Shown: in pieces, positions 1 to 9,843 of the stretch | How the letters are laid out: the number at the start of each line of letters is the position of its first letter | How positions within the stretch are numbered: the stretch's first letter is position 1 | Assembly: GCA_023014485.1 (NCBI GenBank) | Contig: JAJOZX010000874.1 | Span: 460,001 to 524,000 of the forward strand | Source of the DNA: Bathynomus jamesi | Lineage: Eukaryota; Arthropoda; Malacostraca; Isopoda; Cirolanidae | DNA: 64,000 nucleotides | Reading direction: 5' to 3' | Notes under the pieces: model-generated | Database searches by the model: none | Told to the model about the DNA's origin: nothing | The model's input: only the letters and a program-made list of their open reading frames with translations | Translations under genes and position numbers: made by a program

Positions 1-120
1 CATGAAATGCTATGTTCTTACGAATGTTGTTCTACCAATATATTTTCTTTACAAAAATAAATATCATTTTCCTGATTATTCCAAAAACACATGGTTCCCG
101 TGCCCCACCCTATATAACCC

Positions 121-645
121 ATTCTCTACGTACACGTTATTATTTTACAGAGTTGATGCGTATGTCCACTTGATGGGGCGCGTGGATAATGACTGTATTT
201 TCGAGTCAGTCGCTATAGGATTTGGCACCACAAGGTCCTGAACCCGAGACTGGCACTCGCCCAAGAAGCACAAACGATTCGAGCAGCTTCGACTGCATCA
301 TGTAAGCAGTCTATTGTTTAAGGGTAGACCTCATGTAACTAACTAATTCCTCTTACATAAATGCTCGTTTGAAATGAATGGCGCGTTAATGTTTATTTTT
401 TCTATTTTTATTTGAAAGTCCTGGAGAGGTTTTATTTTAAACTAATGTCACCGACAATTATTATGCATCCGTCTGTAGGTCTAAGGCGTTGCGATAACGC
501 GCACCATATTATTCATTTTACTCATGTATTAGCCGAATAGGATAAGAATGAACTTCGATTATACTTCATTGTTTAAAATAGTCATTTTAAAATAGCCACA
601 AGTCGAGCCGTAGTTTATTTTCCTGTGAAATGTAATTTAAACTGA
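121..645 (+). repeat. Duplicated exon-like segment, copy 1
   Basis: This stretch is clearly similar, with small indels, to the segment at 1685-2160, in the same orientation. Shared landmarks are a tract around a TTATTTTAC acceptor-like site, the string GATGGGGCGCGTGG, a CATCATGTAAG donor-like site, and a TTTATTTTCCT tail. A hAT remnant and TA repeats lie between the two copies, so the pair looks like a segmental tandem duplication later opened by insertion. Confidence 0.75.
151..301 (+). pseudogene. Degenerate exon-like block (copy 1)
   Basis: The block begins after a good 3' splice site (TTATTTTACAG) and ends at a good 5' splice site (AT/GTAAGC). Compared with the second copy it has a 2-base deletion and an in-frame TAG, so it cannot encode the same peptide. 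I do not recognise the protein. It may be the relic of a real exon, or a copied fragment of a gene outside the window. Confidence 0.4.
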
Positions 646-739
646 TTGCTTATATATATATATATATATATATACAGGCCCGGATTTAGCTATAGGCGAA
701 CTAGGCGATCGCCTAGGGCCTCGCGCCAAAGGGGGCCTC

Positions 740-1069
740 CTCAACCCGTTTTGCGCGTTCTGTTCAAGTGATATTAATGATTTAGAAATCTATGAAGAAC
801 TTAAAGTGCAAAAACAACTAAGTGAGATTTATCCTAATGTTTATGTTGCACTTCGAATAGTATTAACCATCCCAGTTACTGTTGCTTCGGCTGAAAGCAG
901 TTTCTCGCGTCTCAAACTTATTAAAACATATTTGCGTTCCACCATGTCTCAAGCGAGATTGCAATCATTAGCTATGTTATCAATAGAAAACGATATAACA
1001 AATTCATTAGATTATTCTCAATTAATTGAAGACTTTAGCTCGAAGAAAAGCAGAAAAGCATTGCTGTAA
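740..1069 (+). pseudogene. hAT transposase C-terminal dimerisation region
   Basis: An open frame of about 110 codons ends in a typical hAT C-terminal (hATC) block: the SAESSFSRLKLIKTYLRS region followed by an R-L-x-L-A-M-L-S-I-E segment. This part of hAT transposases mediates dimerisation in the nucleus. The composition resembles ZMYM1-type hAT relatives. No N-terminal BED finger, no DDE residues and no start codon are present, so this is a truncated remnant inside the element, not a working gene. Confidence 0.8.
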
Positions 1070-1445
1070 TATTCAAGGAGCATCTGAACCAAATATTAAA
1101 GCATTAATATTTAGCCTGATAAGTCGATCGCTCACTATTATAAAAAATGAAATGTCAACATCTCTTATACATCACATATGAAAAACGTTTGTATACTATG
1201 GAAAGTCATTACCTATAATATTATATAAATCTTAGAAATCATTGTCTTATATTTTCGATACAAATCTTGATTCATATTATAATTTATACTTATTTGTATG
1301 GTTTATTTATATTTCTTATACAATTTCCATGCGTGATTATTTTGGTTTGGTTTAATTTTTAAGTGCTGGCATAGTTCTGTCTATGCGAGATTCTAATATT
1401 GCTGGTATAGTACCGATAATTAAATCCATATTTTCATATATATAG

Positions 1446-1526
1446 GCCTAGGGCCTCGCAATTTCTAGATCTGCCTAGGGCCTCGCAATTTCTAGATCTG
1501 CCTAGGGCCTCGCAACTTCTAGATCC
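1446..1526 (+). repeat. 27-bp tandem repeat, 3 units
   Basis: Three consecutive units built on GCCTAGGGCCTCGCAA end the hAT remnant. The last unit runs into the terminal inverted repeat, so the array is an amplified subterminal motif. Confidence 0.85.
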
Positions 1527-1530
1527 GGCC

Positions 1531-1533
<3 letters not shown>

Positions 1534-1574
<41 letters not shown>

Positions 1575-1584
1575 ATATTATATA

Positions 1585-1613
<29 letters not shown>
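1534..1613. repeat. TA microsatellite
   Basis: Almost pure TA dinucleotides with a short TG interruption. Together with the TA run at 649-674 it represents the target in which the hAT remnant inserted. Confidence 0.9.
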
Positions 1614-1615
<2 letters not shown>

Positions 1616-1684
1616 GCGGCATATTTCAATTCATCGTTCAATTCTGACTTACATATTTTCTTGTGTCTATTTCTATTTTATGCT

Positions 1685-2330
1685 ATGAATTATTTTACTG
1701 AGCTGATGCGTCTGTTCATTTGATGGGGCGCGTGGACAATGAGAGTGTATTTTCGAGTCAGTCTCTACAGGAATTAGCACCAAGAGACCCTGAACTCGAG
1801 CCTGGCACTCGCCTGAGAAGCACAAACGGTTCGAGCAGCGTCGACTGTATCATGTAAGGAGCCTACTGTTTAAGGGTAGACATCATGTATATAACTAATT
1901 CTTCTTACACAAATGCTCTTTTGAAATGAATGGCGAGTTAATTTTTATTTTTTCTATTTTTATTTTAAAGTCCTGAAGAGGTTTTATTTTAAAACAATGT
2001 ACCGACAATTATTACGCCTATATACAGTATATATTTTTGAGGAATGCGAATTTTAGAAAGGAATTCTATAATATTCAAGAAATATAGATATGTTAAAACT
2101 GCTGGCTACCAACTTTCCATTCTGTAGTTTATTTTCCTCTGAATCATAATTTGTGCCGTAAGGCGGTGCGACATTTCGCATCACAACTTTCATTTTAGCC
2201 CTGCTATTATATTATTATTATTATTATTATTATTACATCCAAGGCGGTGTGACAGTCCACATCACAGTTTTATTTTAGTCCTGGGAACCCCAATTTTAAG
2301 ACGTGGAGTAATTTCGGTCATACCTTCAGA
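1685..2330 (+). repeat. Duplicated exon-like segment, copy 2
   Basis: Direct repeat of the segment at 121-645, better preserved in its exon-like part. Its distal end holds two short direct repeats around AAGGCGGTG..ACA, separated by an ATT microsatellite. Confidence 0.7.
1702..1857 (+). CDS. Exon-like open frame, unknown peptide
   Basis: A 51-codon frame runs from just after a mutated acceptor (TTTACTGAG where copy 1 has TTTACAGAG) to a TAA that overlaps a GTAAGG donor-like site. It begins Ala-Asp-Ala-Ser-Val-His-Leu-Met-Gly-Arg-Val-Asp-Asn and ends Ser-Val-Asp-Cys-Ile-Met. The frame has no in-frame ATG near its start, so if real it is an internal or last exon. The frame is destroyed in copy 1. 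I do not recognise the family; chance openness of a short frame is possible. Confidence 0.3.
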   Translation, partial: ADASVHLMGRVDNESVFSSQSLQELAPRDPELEPGTRLRSTNGSSSVDCIM

Positions 2331-2340
2331 AACATACACA

Positions 2341-2342
2341 AG

Positions 2343-2383
<41 letters not shown>

Positions 2384-2452
2384 TATATATAAATTTATAT
2401 ATATACAGTATATATATATATATATATATACAGTATATATATATATATACTT
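2341..2452. repeat. TA microsatellite block
   Basis: Several TA runs separated by CAGTATATA-type interruptions and short TATAAATTTATA palindromes. Confidence 0.9.
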
Positions 2453-2583
2453 GTGTATGTATATTATATATGAAGGTGTATATACAAATTTAAGCCGCTT
2501 TAATTAAAACCTAGCTGTGGTACATTTTATGCATTTACACATGCATATTGTTATACAAGTTACATTTACATATACAATGATGG

Positions 2584-2653
2584 TATATTTTCTTTCTTTT
2601 TCATTCATATTGTCCCCGAAGGGACAATATGAATGAAAAAGAAAGAAAATATA
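2584..2653. repeat. Perfect 70-bp palindrome
   Basis: Two 33-base arms match exactly in inverted orientation around a 4-base loop (centre near GTCCCCGAAGGGAC). It could form a very stable cruciform or hairpin RNA just upstream of the two-exon gene. No terminal duplication was identified. Confidence 0.9.
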
Positions 2654-2777
2654 CAGACTCCATCGACCTATTTCATATCTTACAGACCGCAGCCTTCCCT
2701 CACGAGCCGCCACTCTCTGAATGCTTCTTCTATTTAATATGCAAGTTTTATCCATGTTTCTGTGTTTCCATTTTCAG

Positions 2778-4337
2778 GAGTTAACAAGAAGAATAAACAC
2801 ATTGTTGTATACCCTGACATTCCTTCTGCTATGAGACCTGTACCCCATGGTCCTGGAATTCCAATACCCGACCCACCTCAAACCCTGGACTTCGATGATT
2901 CTGATGATGAATCAATGACCAATGCCAATGACCAGTCCCAGTCGTATATACCTCAAAATACCGCTTCAAATGAGCCGAGGCCTCTCAACCAGGCCAAACT
3001 TAATGATCTTACCAGGGATTTAGGACTTTCCAAATTAGCTGCCGAGATCTTGGGCTCACGACTTCGAGAGGACAACTTGCTGGCTCCGGGAACAACATTC
3101 TCCTGGTATAGGAAACGAGAGGAAGAATTCCGCAAGTTTTTTGCAGTGCACGAAAATACCTCTTCCTTAGTGTACTGCTGCAATGTTGAGGGGCTAATCG
3201 AATCCTTGGGCCTGCCATATAACGCATCAGAATGGAGGCTATTTATAGACTCGTCTAAACGAAGTTTGAAAGCAGTACTTCTCAACATTGGGAATAGGGT
3301 TGCATCAGTCCCTGTAGCACATTCCGTACAACTTACTGAGAGCTACGATAACATGAAAATTTTACTGGATGCTCTCGTATACGACCAACATAACTGGAGG
3401 ATCTGTGGAGATTTGAAGGTAATACTAATATCATAAGTAAACTATTGCTATTGACTATGTTGTTTTTCCAAAGGTTATTTGAGAGCGTATAAGAACACTT
3501 AACTTCCCCACAGAAGTGATACAGTCCAATGCATAGATTTTTTTATCTGATAGAACAAATTCTCTAAATTCTTTAAATATTTTCATTTTTTTTCAGATTG
3601 TGGCATTTGTATTGGGAATGCAAGGGGGATACACGAAATACCCATGTTTCCTCTGCAAATGGGATAGCCGAGCGGATGAGAAGCACTATGCACAGCGTGA
3701 ATGGGCATCCAGAGAGAATTTTGAACCTGGGTCGCATAATGTCGTTTCAGTGCCCCTTGTACCACCAACAAAAATTTTGCTCCCACCACTTCATATTAAG
3801 CTGGGCTTGATGAAAAATTTCATCAAATCAATGAATAAGGAGGGTTCAACATTCCGATATCTCGAGAGTAAATTTCCTCATATATCTGATGCTAAACTAA
3901 ATGCTGGGGTTTTTGATGGTCCTCAAATTCGAACTTTGATCAAGGATACTCAGTTCGAAAACGCAATGACTCCAACTGAGAAGAATGCCTGGCAGGCATT
4001 CAAATCAGTTGTCACTGATTTTCTTGGCAAGCGTAGAAGTCCAGAATACGAGTCCGTTGTCGAAAACTTGATGGAAGCTTTCAAAGCTCATGGGTCGCGC
4101 ATGTCCATAAAAATGCACTTTTTGTGGTCCCACTTGGACTATTTTCCTGAAAATTGCGGGGATTATAGTGAGGAACAGGGTGAACGATTTCACCAAGATA
4201 TCAAAATAATGGAAGAGAGGTACCAGGGAAACTGGGATATCAATATGCTGGCGGATTATTGCTGGTGTTTGAAGCGAGACGTGCCCGAAGAAAAACACAG
4301 AAGGAAAGCCAAAAAAACTTCATTCCTTCCTCAATAA
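2778..4337 (+). CDS. Two-exon arthropod repeat-family protein
   Basis: Two exons join in phase 0 across a 178-bp intron (AAG/GTAATA at 3418/3419; TTTTTTTTCAG/ATT at 3596/3597), giving about 465 residues. The first exon starts at an acceptor (CATTTTCAG), so upstream exon(s) or the start codon are missing or unseen. The C-terminal block HLDYFPENCGDYSEEQGERF, then HQDI, a W-C-C-W-type tail and CDLK-like join are typical of an unnamed family extremely abundant in arthropod genomes as uncharacterized proteins; from family knowledge it is probably transposon-derived. An internal C-x2-C pair (CFLC) lies soon after the intron. There are no stops in either exon. Role unknown; I infer mobile-element origin from copy abundance, not from a visible catalytic motif. 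Confidence 0.7.
3419..3596 (+). other. Intron of the repeat-family gene
   Basis: GT-AG intron with a long T-rich tract before the acceptor. Removing it joins GDLK to IVAFVLGMQGG, which restores the family pattern. Confidence 0.8.
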
Positions 4338-4360
4338 ACTTTTGTCCATATTCATTGTAT

Positions 4361-4366
4361 GAATAA
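4361..4366 (+). terminator. AATAAA polyadenylation signal
   Basis: AATAAA lies about 25 bases after the stop codon of the two-exon gene; a second AATAAA overlaps the stop itself. Confidence 0.5.
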
Positions 4367-5042
4367 AAGTATTTATTCACACAATGTTTTCATTTTTCAC
4401 GAGTGTTCTTATAATATTACTCGTATCTACAGTGTTTAAGCTAAAAAAATCAATAAATTTGGGGATAAAATTGGACTTATAATAAATGGCCAATAGAGAA
4501 AAAACCTGACCTGATTGAAGAAAACCAATGTCATTTTCGAATTCAGCATGGTCGAATTATATAATATGAGTTGAAAAAACCCTCACAGCAGACAAAAAAA
4601 TGTCATATGCATACCAGTGTAATTTACCTAAACTTAATTTGAAGTGAATAGTTTTTTTTTAAGCAGTGGAGCAGAGATGGGCCGTTTTGCAGAAGCGTTT
4701 CGGAACGGTGTTTAAGAAATCCAGCTTAGTGCCAATGATGTGGAAGAGGGAGAAGCACCAGAAATTTTACAAAACACTCGACACTCCTGTAGAGAACCGC
4801 AAAGCGAATGGGAATTAGTTGCAGAAATAATGTGTTTTTTCCTGTATTACCCGAACAGGGTAAGAACGAACGCCGATTATACTGTTCTTTATTATTATTA
4901 TTATTATTAATATTATTATTATTATTATTATTACATGGTGAAATGAAGTGCGGGATTTTTAATACTTATAATCTATTTCCACATATTTTAAATTAGACAA
5001 ATGCATCACACGAACAGCCTTGTTTGTCATTGCAATATGCAC
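4367..5042. other. Intergenic, AT-rich; ATT microsatellite
   Basis: An ATT array lies at about 4890-4933. Between about 4671 and 4819 a frame of about 50 codons is open after a T-rich AG acceptor and contains Trp/Lys/Arg-rich text; it may be an isolated exon fragment, but I cannot assign it. Nothing else was recognised. Confidence 0.5.
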
Positions 5043-5050
5043 AACAATAT

Positions 5051-5059
5051 GTGTATATA

Positions 5060-5107
<48 letters not shown>
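5051..5107. repeat. TA microsatellite
   Basis: Nearly pure TA run immediately left of the inverted repeat with the tRNA fragment. Confidence 0.9.
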
Positions 5108-5110
<3 letters not shown>

Positions 5111-5142
5111 TTTCAACTGCAAAGAACACGCAGTATAATTAA

Positions 5143-5382
5143 CGTAAAGAACGACGCTTGTATAGAAGACATTCCGCGCAAGATGAGGAGGGAGAACGAA
5201 CAAATGAAAAAATGTTTCTGCGCGTATGTAGGAGAATTACGACTTCTGATCGAGTGAGGCCCATGGTGTAATGGTTATCATATCTGACCGGCAATCGGAA
5301 GATCCCGGGTGGTTACCTCATTTGTTCGTTCTCCCTCCTCATCTTGCGCGGAATGTCTTCTATACAAGCGTCGTTCTTTACG
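5143..5382. repeat. 65-bp perfect inverted repeat with tRNA fragment
   Basis: Arms 5143-5207 and 5318-5382 match base for base in inverted orientation. The 110-bp spacer holds a tRNA-like sequence. TA runs flank both sides. The arrangement is a small foldback element or a hairpin formed by template switching. Confidence 0.9.
5258..5312 (+). pseudogene. 3'-truncated tRNA-like sequence
   Basis: GGCCCATGGTGTAATGG matches a tRNA acceptor 5' strand and A box. A 5-bp anticodon stem (TCTGA/TCGGA) closes a 7-base loop CCGGCAA; the anticodon position would read GGC, but base 33 is C instead of U. The T arm begins (GATCCCGGGT) and is then cut by the inverted-repeat arm, so no full B box or 3' acceptor strand exists. 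It is a tRNA fragment or a SINE head, not a working tRNA gene. Confidence 0.6.
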
Positions 5383-5640
5383 ATATATATATATATATAT
5401 ACGCGAGTATAACCAATTTTAATTAATTACAAATTTAACAGCCATTACAATTTAAACAAGTTAAAGAACGTAATTCCTGTCGTTACTCGTTACGCAAATT
5501 TTTATTATTTGGTACATTTTTAAATTTATGCAATATATTACTAAAAGCTATACTGTACTGCGCATGGTGCATATTTGGTACAATTTAAAATAATTAATTG
5601 CTGAAGATATTTACTGTTACAATTTAATTACATTCCAATT
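5383..5640. other. AT-rich flank of Polinton copy 1
   Basis: TA repeats, then AT-rich sequence without an open frame. The outer end of the Polinton should lie near here, but no terminal inverted repeat was identified. Confidence 0.4.
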
Positions 5641-6081
5641 TTAGCTTGGGAAAAATAGATGCGTTATATATATATAGAATAAAATTTTGAATTTCACAAC
5701 ACATCGAGTAACTATAAACGGGAATCGGCTTTTTATCTGTCTGCACACAAATTCATCATTGCCCCCAGGGTTACACGAGTCGAATAATTGCAGAAATTCA
5801 GTAAATTTTCCTCCATGAGTCATATGCATGAGAAAGCACAAGAAGGATTGGCCGCAAACGTTGCTGTACAAATTTTGGAATCGGTAAGGATTCCACACTA
5901 TTTGTGTAAGTCGGAACTGTTGATGCCCGCCCAGTGAATTAAAGTAGTACATACGTTCCCTATTTTTAAAATAAACGGCTATCCAATGGATCCCTTCTCC
6001 ATTGCTCACGTCTGTATTCATGATAAGTGCGCCGCAATCTCTCGTGATTGGAAGTTTCAACGTTTCATTCTTTGCAGACAC
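5641..6081 (-). pseudogene. Adenain-like cysteine protease, main part
   Basis: This is the Polinton maturation protease (Ulp1/adenain fold), which cleaves capsid precursors in virions. The GIHWIAVYF block supplies the catalytic His, and NVCGQSFLCFLMH supplies the catalytic Cys with its preceding segment. The N-terminal about 20 residues are lost here because a tandem duplication places a capsid-gene tail in front; the original start survives in the duplicate at 6489-6728. The C-terminal end runs into AT-rich sequence and may not be authentic. Confidence 0.8.
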
Positions 6082-6464
6082 ACCAAAAAATTTGGTGCGT
6101 GTGAATCGGGAAAGAGGTTAAAAGGGTACAGGTTCGAACTCTGGACGAATTCATTCTGCGTTACACCGATTCCTAATCCGTCGCAAGTACCGACACTCTC
6201 CGCAAGATTGCTATACGCTCTCAAGCAAAGTGAAAACTCGTCATCTGTAGAATAATGCGTTTCCAATGTCCCACCTAGAGCTACCCGGTTGACATACAGA
6301 GTTACATTTTTAAGGCCGAAATTTTCGAATTTAAACGCGGGTTTTTTGTATTTTCCATTCACAGAAGCGTGTTCCTGAATTTCATTTAATATTCTTTTAG
6401 GCAGACCCCCGAGAGCAACATTTTCTACTTGCTTGGATGTTAAACCTGAAGATACTGCGAACAT
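6057..6464 (-). pseudogene. Duplicate capsid C-terminal fragment
   Basis: This repeats the C-terminal capsid region at 6824-7258 with almost no change, up to the PFNLFPD motif. There the 206-bp deletion fuses it out of frame to the protease start region. It has no N-terminal domain and is a by-product of the tandem duplication. Confidence 0.8.
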
Positions 6465-6488
6465 CTTAAGCTGAACTCTATTAATTTG

Positions 6489-6728
6489 TTATTTCACTGT
6501 TGCATGTAGTAAATTTTTCTCAATTTCCATCTGCTTAGCAGAGCTTTTAAAATAAACGGCTATCCAATGGATCCCTTCTCCATTGCTCACGTCTGTATTC
6601 ATGATAAGTGCGCCGCAATCTCTCGTGATTGGAAGTTTCAACGTTTCATTCTTTGCAGACACACCAAAAAATTTGGTGCGTGTGAATCGGTTACTCTTCA
6701 TCACTCTCTGGAGTGTAACCGTGTCCAT
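6489..6728 (-). pseudogene. Protease N-terminal fragment with original start
   Basis: It starts MDTVTLQRVMKSN and contains the same GIHWIAVYF catalytic-His block as the main protease copy. At that point it joins the capsid-gene segment SSAKQMEIEKN through the duplication junction and has no catalytic Cys. It shows where the undamaged protease gene began: about 95 bp downstream of the capsid stop, in the same orientation. Confidence 0.75.
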
Positions 6729-7710
6729 TTTTAAAAGTTCGTGACTACACCTCTAAACCTGTCAACTTCGATTAGAGTTTGCAACTCAAGATAAACTACT
6801 ACGCTAATAGGGACGACTAGCTGCTAGTCGAACTCTAATCTGACTGAGATTTTTCCGCTCTGCTGTGGGCTTAAGTGCGTGATTATACTCCCACAGGAAT
6901 CGGGAAAGAGGTTAAAAGGGTACAGGTTCGAACTCTGGACGAATTCATTCTGCGTTACACCGATTCCTAATCCGTCGCAAGTACCGACACTCTCCGCAAG
7001 ATTGCTATACGCTCTCAAGCAAAGTGAAAACTCGTCATCTGTAGAATAATGCGTTTCCAATGTCCCACCTAGAGCTACCCGGTTGACATACAGAGTTACA
7101 TTTTTAAGGCCGAAATTTTCGAATTTAAACGCGGGTTTTTTGTATTTTCCATTCACAGAAGCGTGTTCCTGAATTTCATTTAATATTCTTTTAGGCAGAC
7201 CCCCGAGAGCAACATTTTCTACTTGCTTGGATGTTAAACCTGAAGATACTGCGAACATCTTAAGCTGAACTCTATTAATTTGTTATTTCACTGTTGCATG
7301 TAGTAAATTTTTCTCAATTTCCATCTGCTTAGCAGAGCTTAATTTCACACTACTTACGCGGAGATATGTTTCCATAATATGAATCACCACAGGCTTCGCC
7401 CCCTCTTCTTGTCAGCAACCAGGTTTAAACAAATCTCAGGGCTCGAATGGGTGAGTTTTAACTTCATATCGGCCCCATTCACAAGCAACTTCTCCTGAAA
7501 CGTGAAATCTGTCTAAAGGCGTCCGAAGCAGTCATATTTCTTTTCATAATTTTTAAAATTGTTCTTTATACTACTGTCATCTTTAGCTTGATAATAACCT
7601 TCTGCAGTTAAAAAGGTACCCTTCGCTTCTTTTGAAAAGTTGAGGACATTTTCCAGATAGGATCGTAGGTGGTAGTAGCCAGACCCTGCCGAGATGTTGA
7701 CCTGATTTAA

Positions 7711-9843
7711 CCCTTCGTGGGCTGATGGGGTCCACGGACCCCAAGCATATTTAAAAAATCTGCCATTCATTCAAATATTATTTTTAGAGCCTGGTCATCT
7801 ATGACTTTTATTGTATGTAGGTATGGTATATACTCACAAAATATAAGAGAAAAATATCACACCATTTGGAAGTGACAGGGTAGCAAACTTGAATGGGGTC
7901 TGCCTTACCCTACCTCGCCTGCAATGTGACTTATCTGATGCTAGTGAATATGAATATGTTGAACAATCTTCTGACAGTGACTTTAGTGGTTTTGAAGTGA
8001 CAATGCAAGCGATCATGATGATGATGATGATGATGACAATATTGTGTTAGGGAAAGATAACTTTGTGTGGTGCACCGAGCCTCCCCGGCTTAGACGAAAT
8101 GTGAGGCAAAACATTGTTCGTGAAGAAGGTGGTGTTCATGAAAGTGTACCTACGCATGCTGCATTTGCTACTTTCAGCTTCTTTATCACAGATGAAATTG
8201 TTGAATTGGTTCTCGATGCAACAAATCAAAAAGGTGGTGCTCTTTATGGTGAAAAATGGAAACAGCTGGATTCTATTGAGCTGATGGCATGGCTAGGACT
8301 TCATCTCAGATCTGGGCTGGACAAAGATAGCTTCCGCCCAGTTGATGAATTATTTGGTACTAAGACCGGTCCACCAATTTATCGTGCTTCTATGAGCCGT
8401 GACCGTTTCAAAGAAATAAAAAGGTCAATAAGATTTGATAACATGACTACTCGTGCAGAACGAAGGAATGGTGAACAAGGCAAGTTGGTACCTATATTCG
8501 AAGTTTGGCAGAAGTTTATTGAAGCATGTCAAATAAACTATAAAGTCAACACATATGTAACTGTGGATGAATCTCTACTCGCATTTCGAGGGAAATGCTC
8601 ATTCAAAGTATACATGCCATCTAAACCAGATAAGTATGGCATAAAGGTTTGGAGTATGGCCGACGTTAAGAATGAGTATCTTCTAAATGGCCAGATATAC
8701 AGTGGAAAAGGTCCTGAAGGTCCAGAACGCCACCAAGCCCAAAGAGTTGTTCGAGATCTTACTTCAGCTATTGTGAAGTCAGGAAGAAATGTTACCACTG
8801 ACAACCTGTTTACTGATGTTGACCTTGCCATAGAACTACTTGATAAAAATTTAACACTCTTAGGAACTATGAGGAAAAATAAGCGCCAAATACCTAAATC
8901 ATTTCAAGCCTCAAATGATCGTCAGCTCTATTCATCAAAGTTTGGCTTTAGTAGGGACCAGCATCTTATGGTATGCAGCTATGTCCCAAAGGTAAGAAAG
9001 GCAGTTCTGTTATTAAGCACCATGCATTTCGACCAAAAAAAGCAGCAGGAAGAACCTTTCAAACCTGATGTAATTCTAGATTACAATGCCACAAAAGGAG
9101 CTGTTGATCGATTAGACCAACTTATCAAAACTTACTCATGTAAGCGCATAACAAACAGATGGCCATTAGTTATCTTCTACTGGATGGTAGATGTTGCAGC
9201 TTACAATGCTAGTTGTTGTTTCATGGAGAAAGCCCCCGATGTGTATCGAGGGAATCAAAGGCGAAGGAAATTTATGGCAGACTTAGCAGAACAGCTCTGC
9301 AAACCAGCAATCCAGAAACGTTTTGAGTCAGCTGGTAGATATTTGCCAAAGCATGTTAGAGCATGTATGGAAGCATTTATGGATGAGGTAGAAGCAGCAC
9401 CCCAGCCAAGGCCTAATCCAGGAGGTAGGAAGAGATGTGGAAAGTGCCCGAGGAAGATGGATAAGAAAACGAGAAAGTCATGCACAAAATGTGATGTGCC
9501 TCTTTGCGAAAGTCACTCCAACTATGTATGTGATGACTGTGTACAGTAAACATTGTTTCATATGTTCTATGTTTCTATTTCTTTCTATTCTATAATCTGT
9601 ATTGTGAATATAAAAAGTGTTTCTGAGTGCTGAATTCTTTAAGTTAAAAAATTCTTAAATAAATGTAAAAAAAAAAAAAGGGACATGGTGAATTGGCTCC
9701 ACGTGCCGTGTCCTGGGCAACATATGTACAAACTTTAGTGTATATAAACTTAAGCATATGGCAGAAATTCACCATTGAAGTTTGGGGTCTGGGTGACCCC
9801 ACATAGTCTTTTTGTTAGTCGGTCCCACCTAGCCCACGAAGGG
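7711..9843 (+). mobile_element. piggyBac transposon
   Basis: Perfect 13-bp inverted repeats (CCCTTCGTGGGCT and its complement) are flanked by TTAA at 7707-7710 and 9844-9847. Subterminal GGGGTCCACGGACCCC and GGGGTCTGGGTGACCCC are related palindromes. The 2.13-kb element carries one transposase gene and a poly-A tract near the right end. Ends and target duplication are intact, so it could be mobile if transposase is supplied. Confidence 0.95.
8044..9549 (+). CDS. piggyBac transposase
   Basis: The 501-codon open frame encodes a DDE transposase (DDE_Tnp_1_7) that cuts and pastes at TTAA. Likely catalytic Asp residues lie in TVDESLL (about 175), TTDNLFT (about 252) and AVDRLDQ (about 355). A C-terminal cysteine-rich domain (CGKC, CTKC, C-x-S-H, CDDC) is the typical RING/PHD-like DNA-binding end. 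No ATG starts this frame. An acidic N-terminal segment (SDASEYEYVEQSSDSD) is encoded just upstream from about 7927 in another frame and is joined by an Asp-rich GAT run. A single-base loss near 8003 explains the break, so the full-length protein is probably not made although the catalytic core is intact. Confidence 0.9.
   Translation: MLGKDNFVWCTEPPRLRRNVRQNIVREEGGVHESVPTHAAFATFSFFITDEIVELVLDATNQKGGALYGEKWKQLDSIELMAWLGLHLRSGLDKDSFRPVDELFGTKTGPPIYRASMSRDRFKEIKRSIRFDNMTTRAERRNGEQGKLVPIFEVWQKFIEACQINYKVNTYVTVDESLLAFRGKCSFKVYMPSKPDKYGIKVWSMADVKNEYLLNGQIYSGKGPEGPERHQAQRVVRDLTSAIVKSGRNVTTDNLFTDVDLAIELLDKNLTLLGTMRKNKRQIPKSFQASNDRQLYSSKFGFSRDQHLMVCSYVPKVRKAVLLLSTMHFDQKKQQEEPFKPDVILDYNATKGAVDRLDQLIKTYSCKRITNRWPLVIFYWMVDVAAYNASCCFMEKAPDVYRGNQRRRKFMADLAEQLCKPAIQKRFESAGRYLPKHVRACMEAFMDEVEAAPQPRPNPGGRKRCGKCPRKMDKKTRKSCTKCDVPLCESHSNYVCDDCVQ

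Larger units (their letters stand above)
675..1533 (+). mobile_element. Non-autonomous hAT element
   Basis: The ends are imperfect inverted repeats (CAGGCCCGGATTTA on the left, reverse complement CAGGGCCGGATCTA on the right). They are flanked by 8-bp TA-rich duplications (TATATATA/TGTATATA). The element keeps only the C-terminal part of a hAT transposase and has lost the catalytic domain, so it can move only if supplied in trans. It sits inside a TA microsatellite. The right end carries a three-unit 27-bp tandem repeat that contains the subterminal motif. Confidence 0.8.
5967..7340 (-). repeat. Tandem duplication of the capsid/protease junction
   Basis: Unit B (about 6546-7340, 795 bp) carries the start of the protease gene and the end of the capsid gene. 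Unit A (about 5967-6544, 578 bp) is the same unit with about 206 bp missing; the missing part begins and ends at GAATCGG. The units are otherwise nearly identical, so the duplication is recent. Both end in AGCAGAGCTT. Confidence 0.85.

Noticed and set aside
2..241. 79-codon open frame at the left edge
   Set aside because: It runs through an acceptor-like site and ends in the frameshifted exon copy; no protein-like conservation with the second copy.
8047..8831. Antisense open frames within the piggyBac transposase
   Set aside because: They lie opposite a conserved catalytic domain and are shadows of it.
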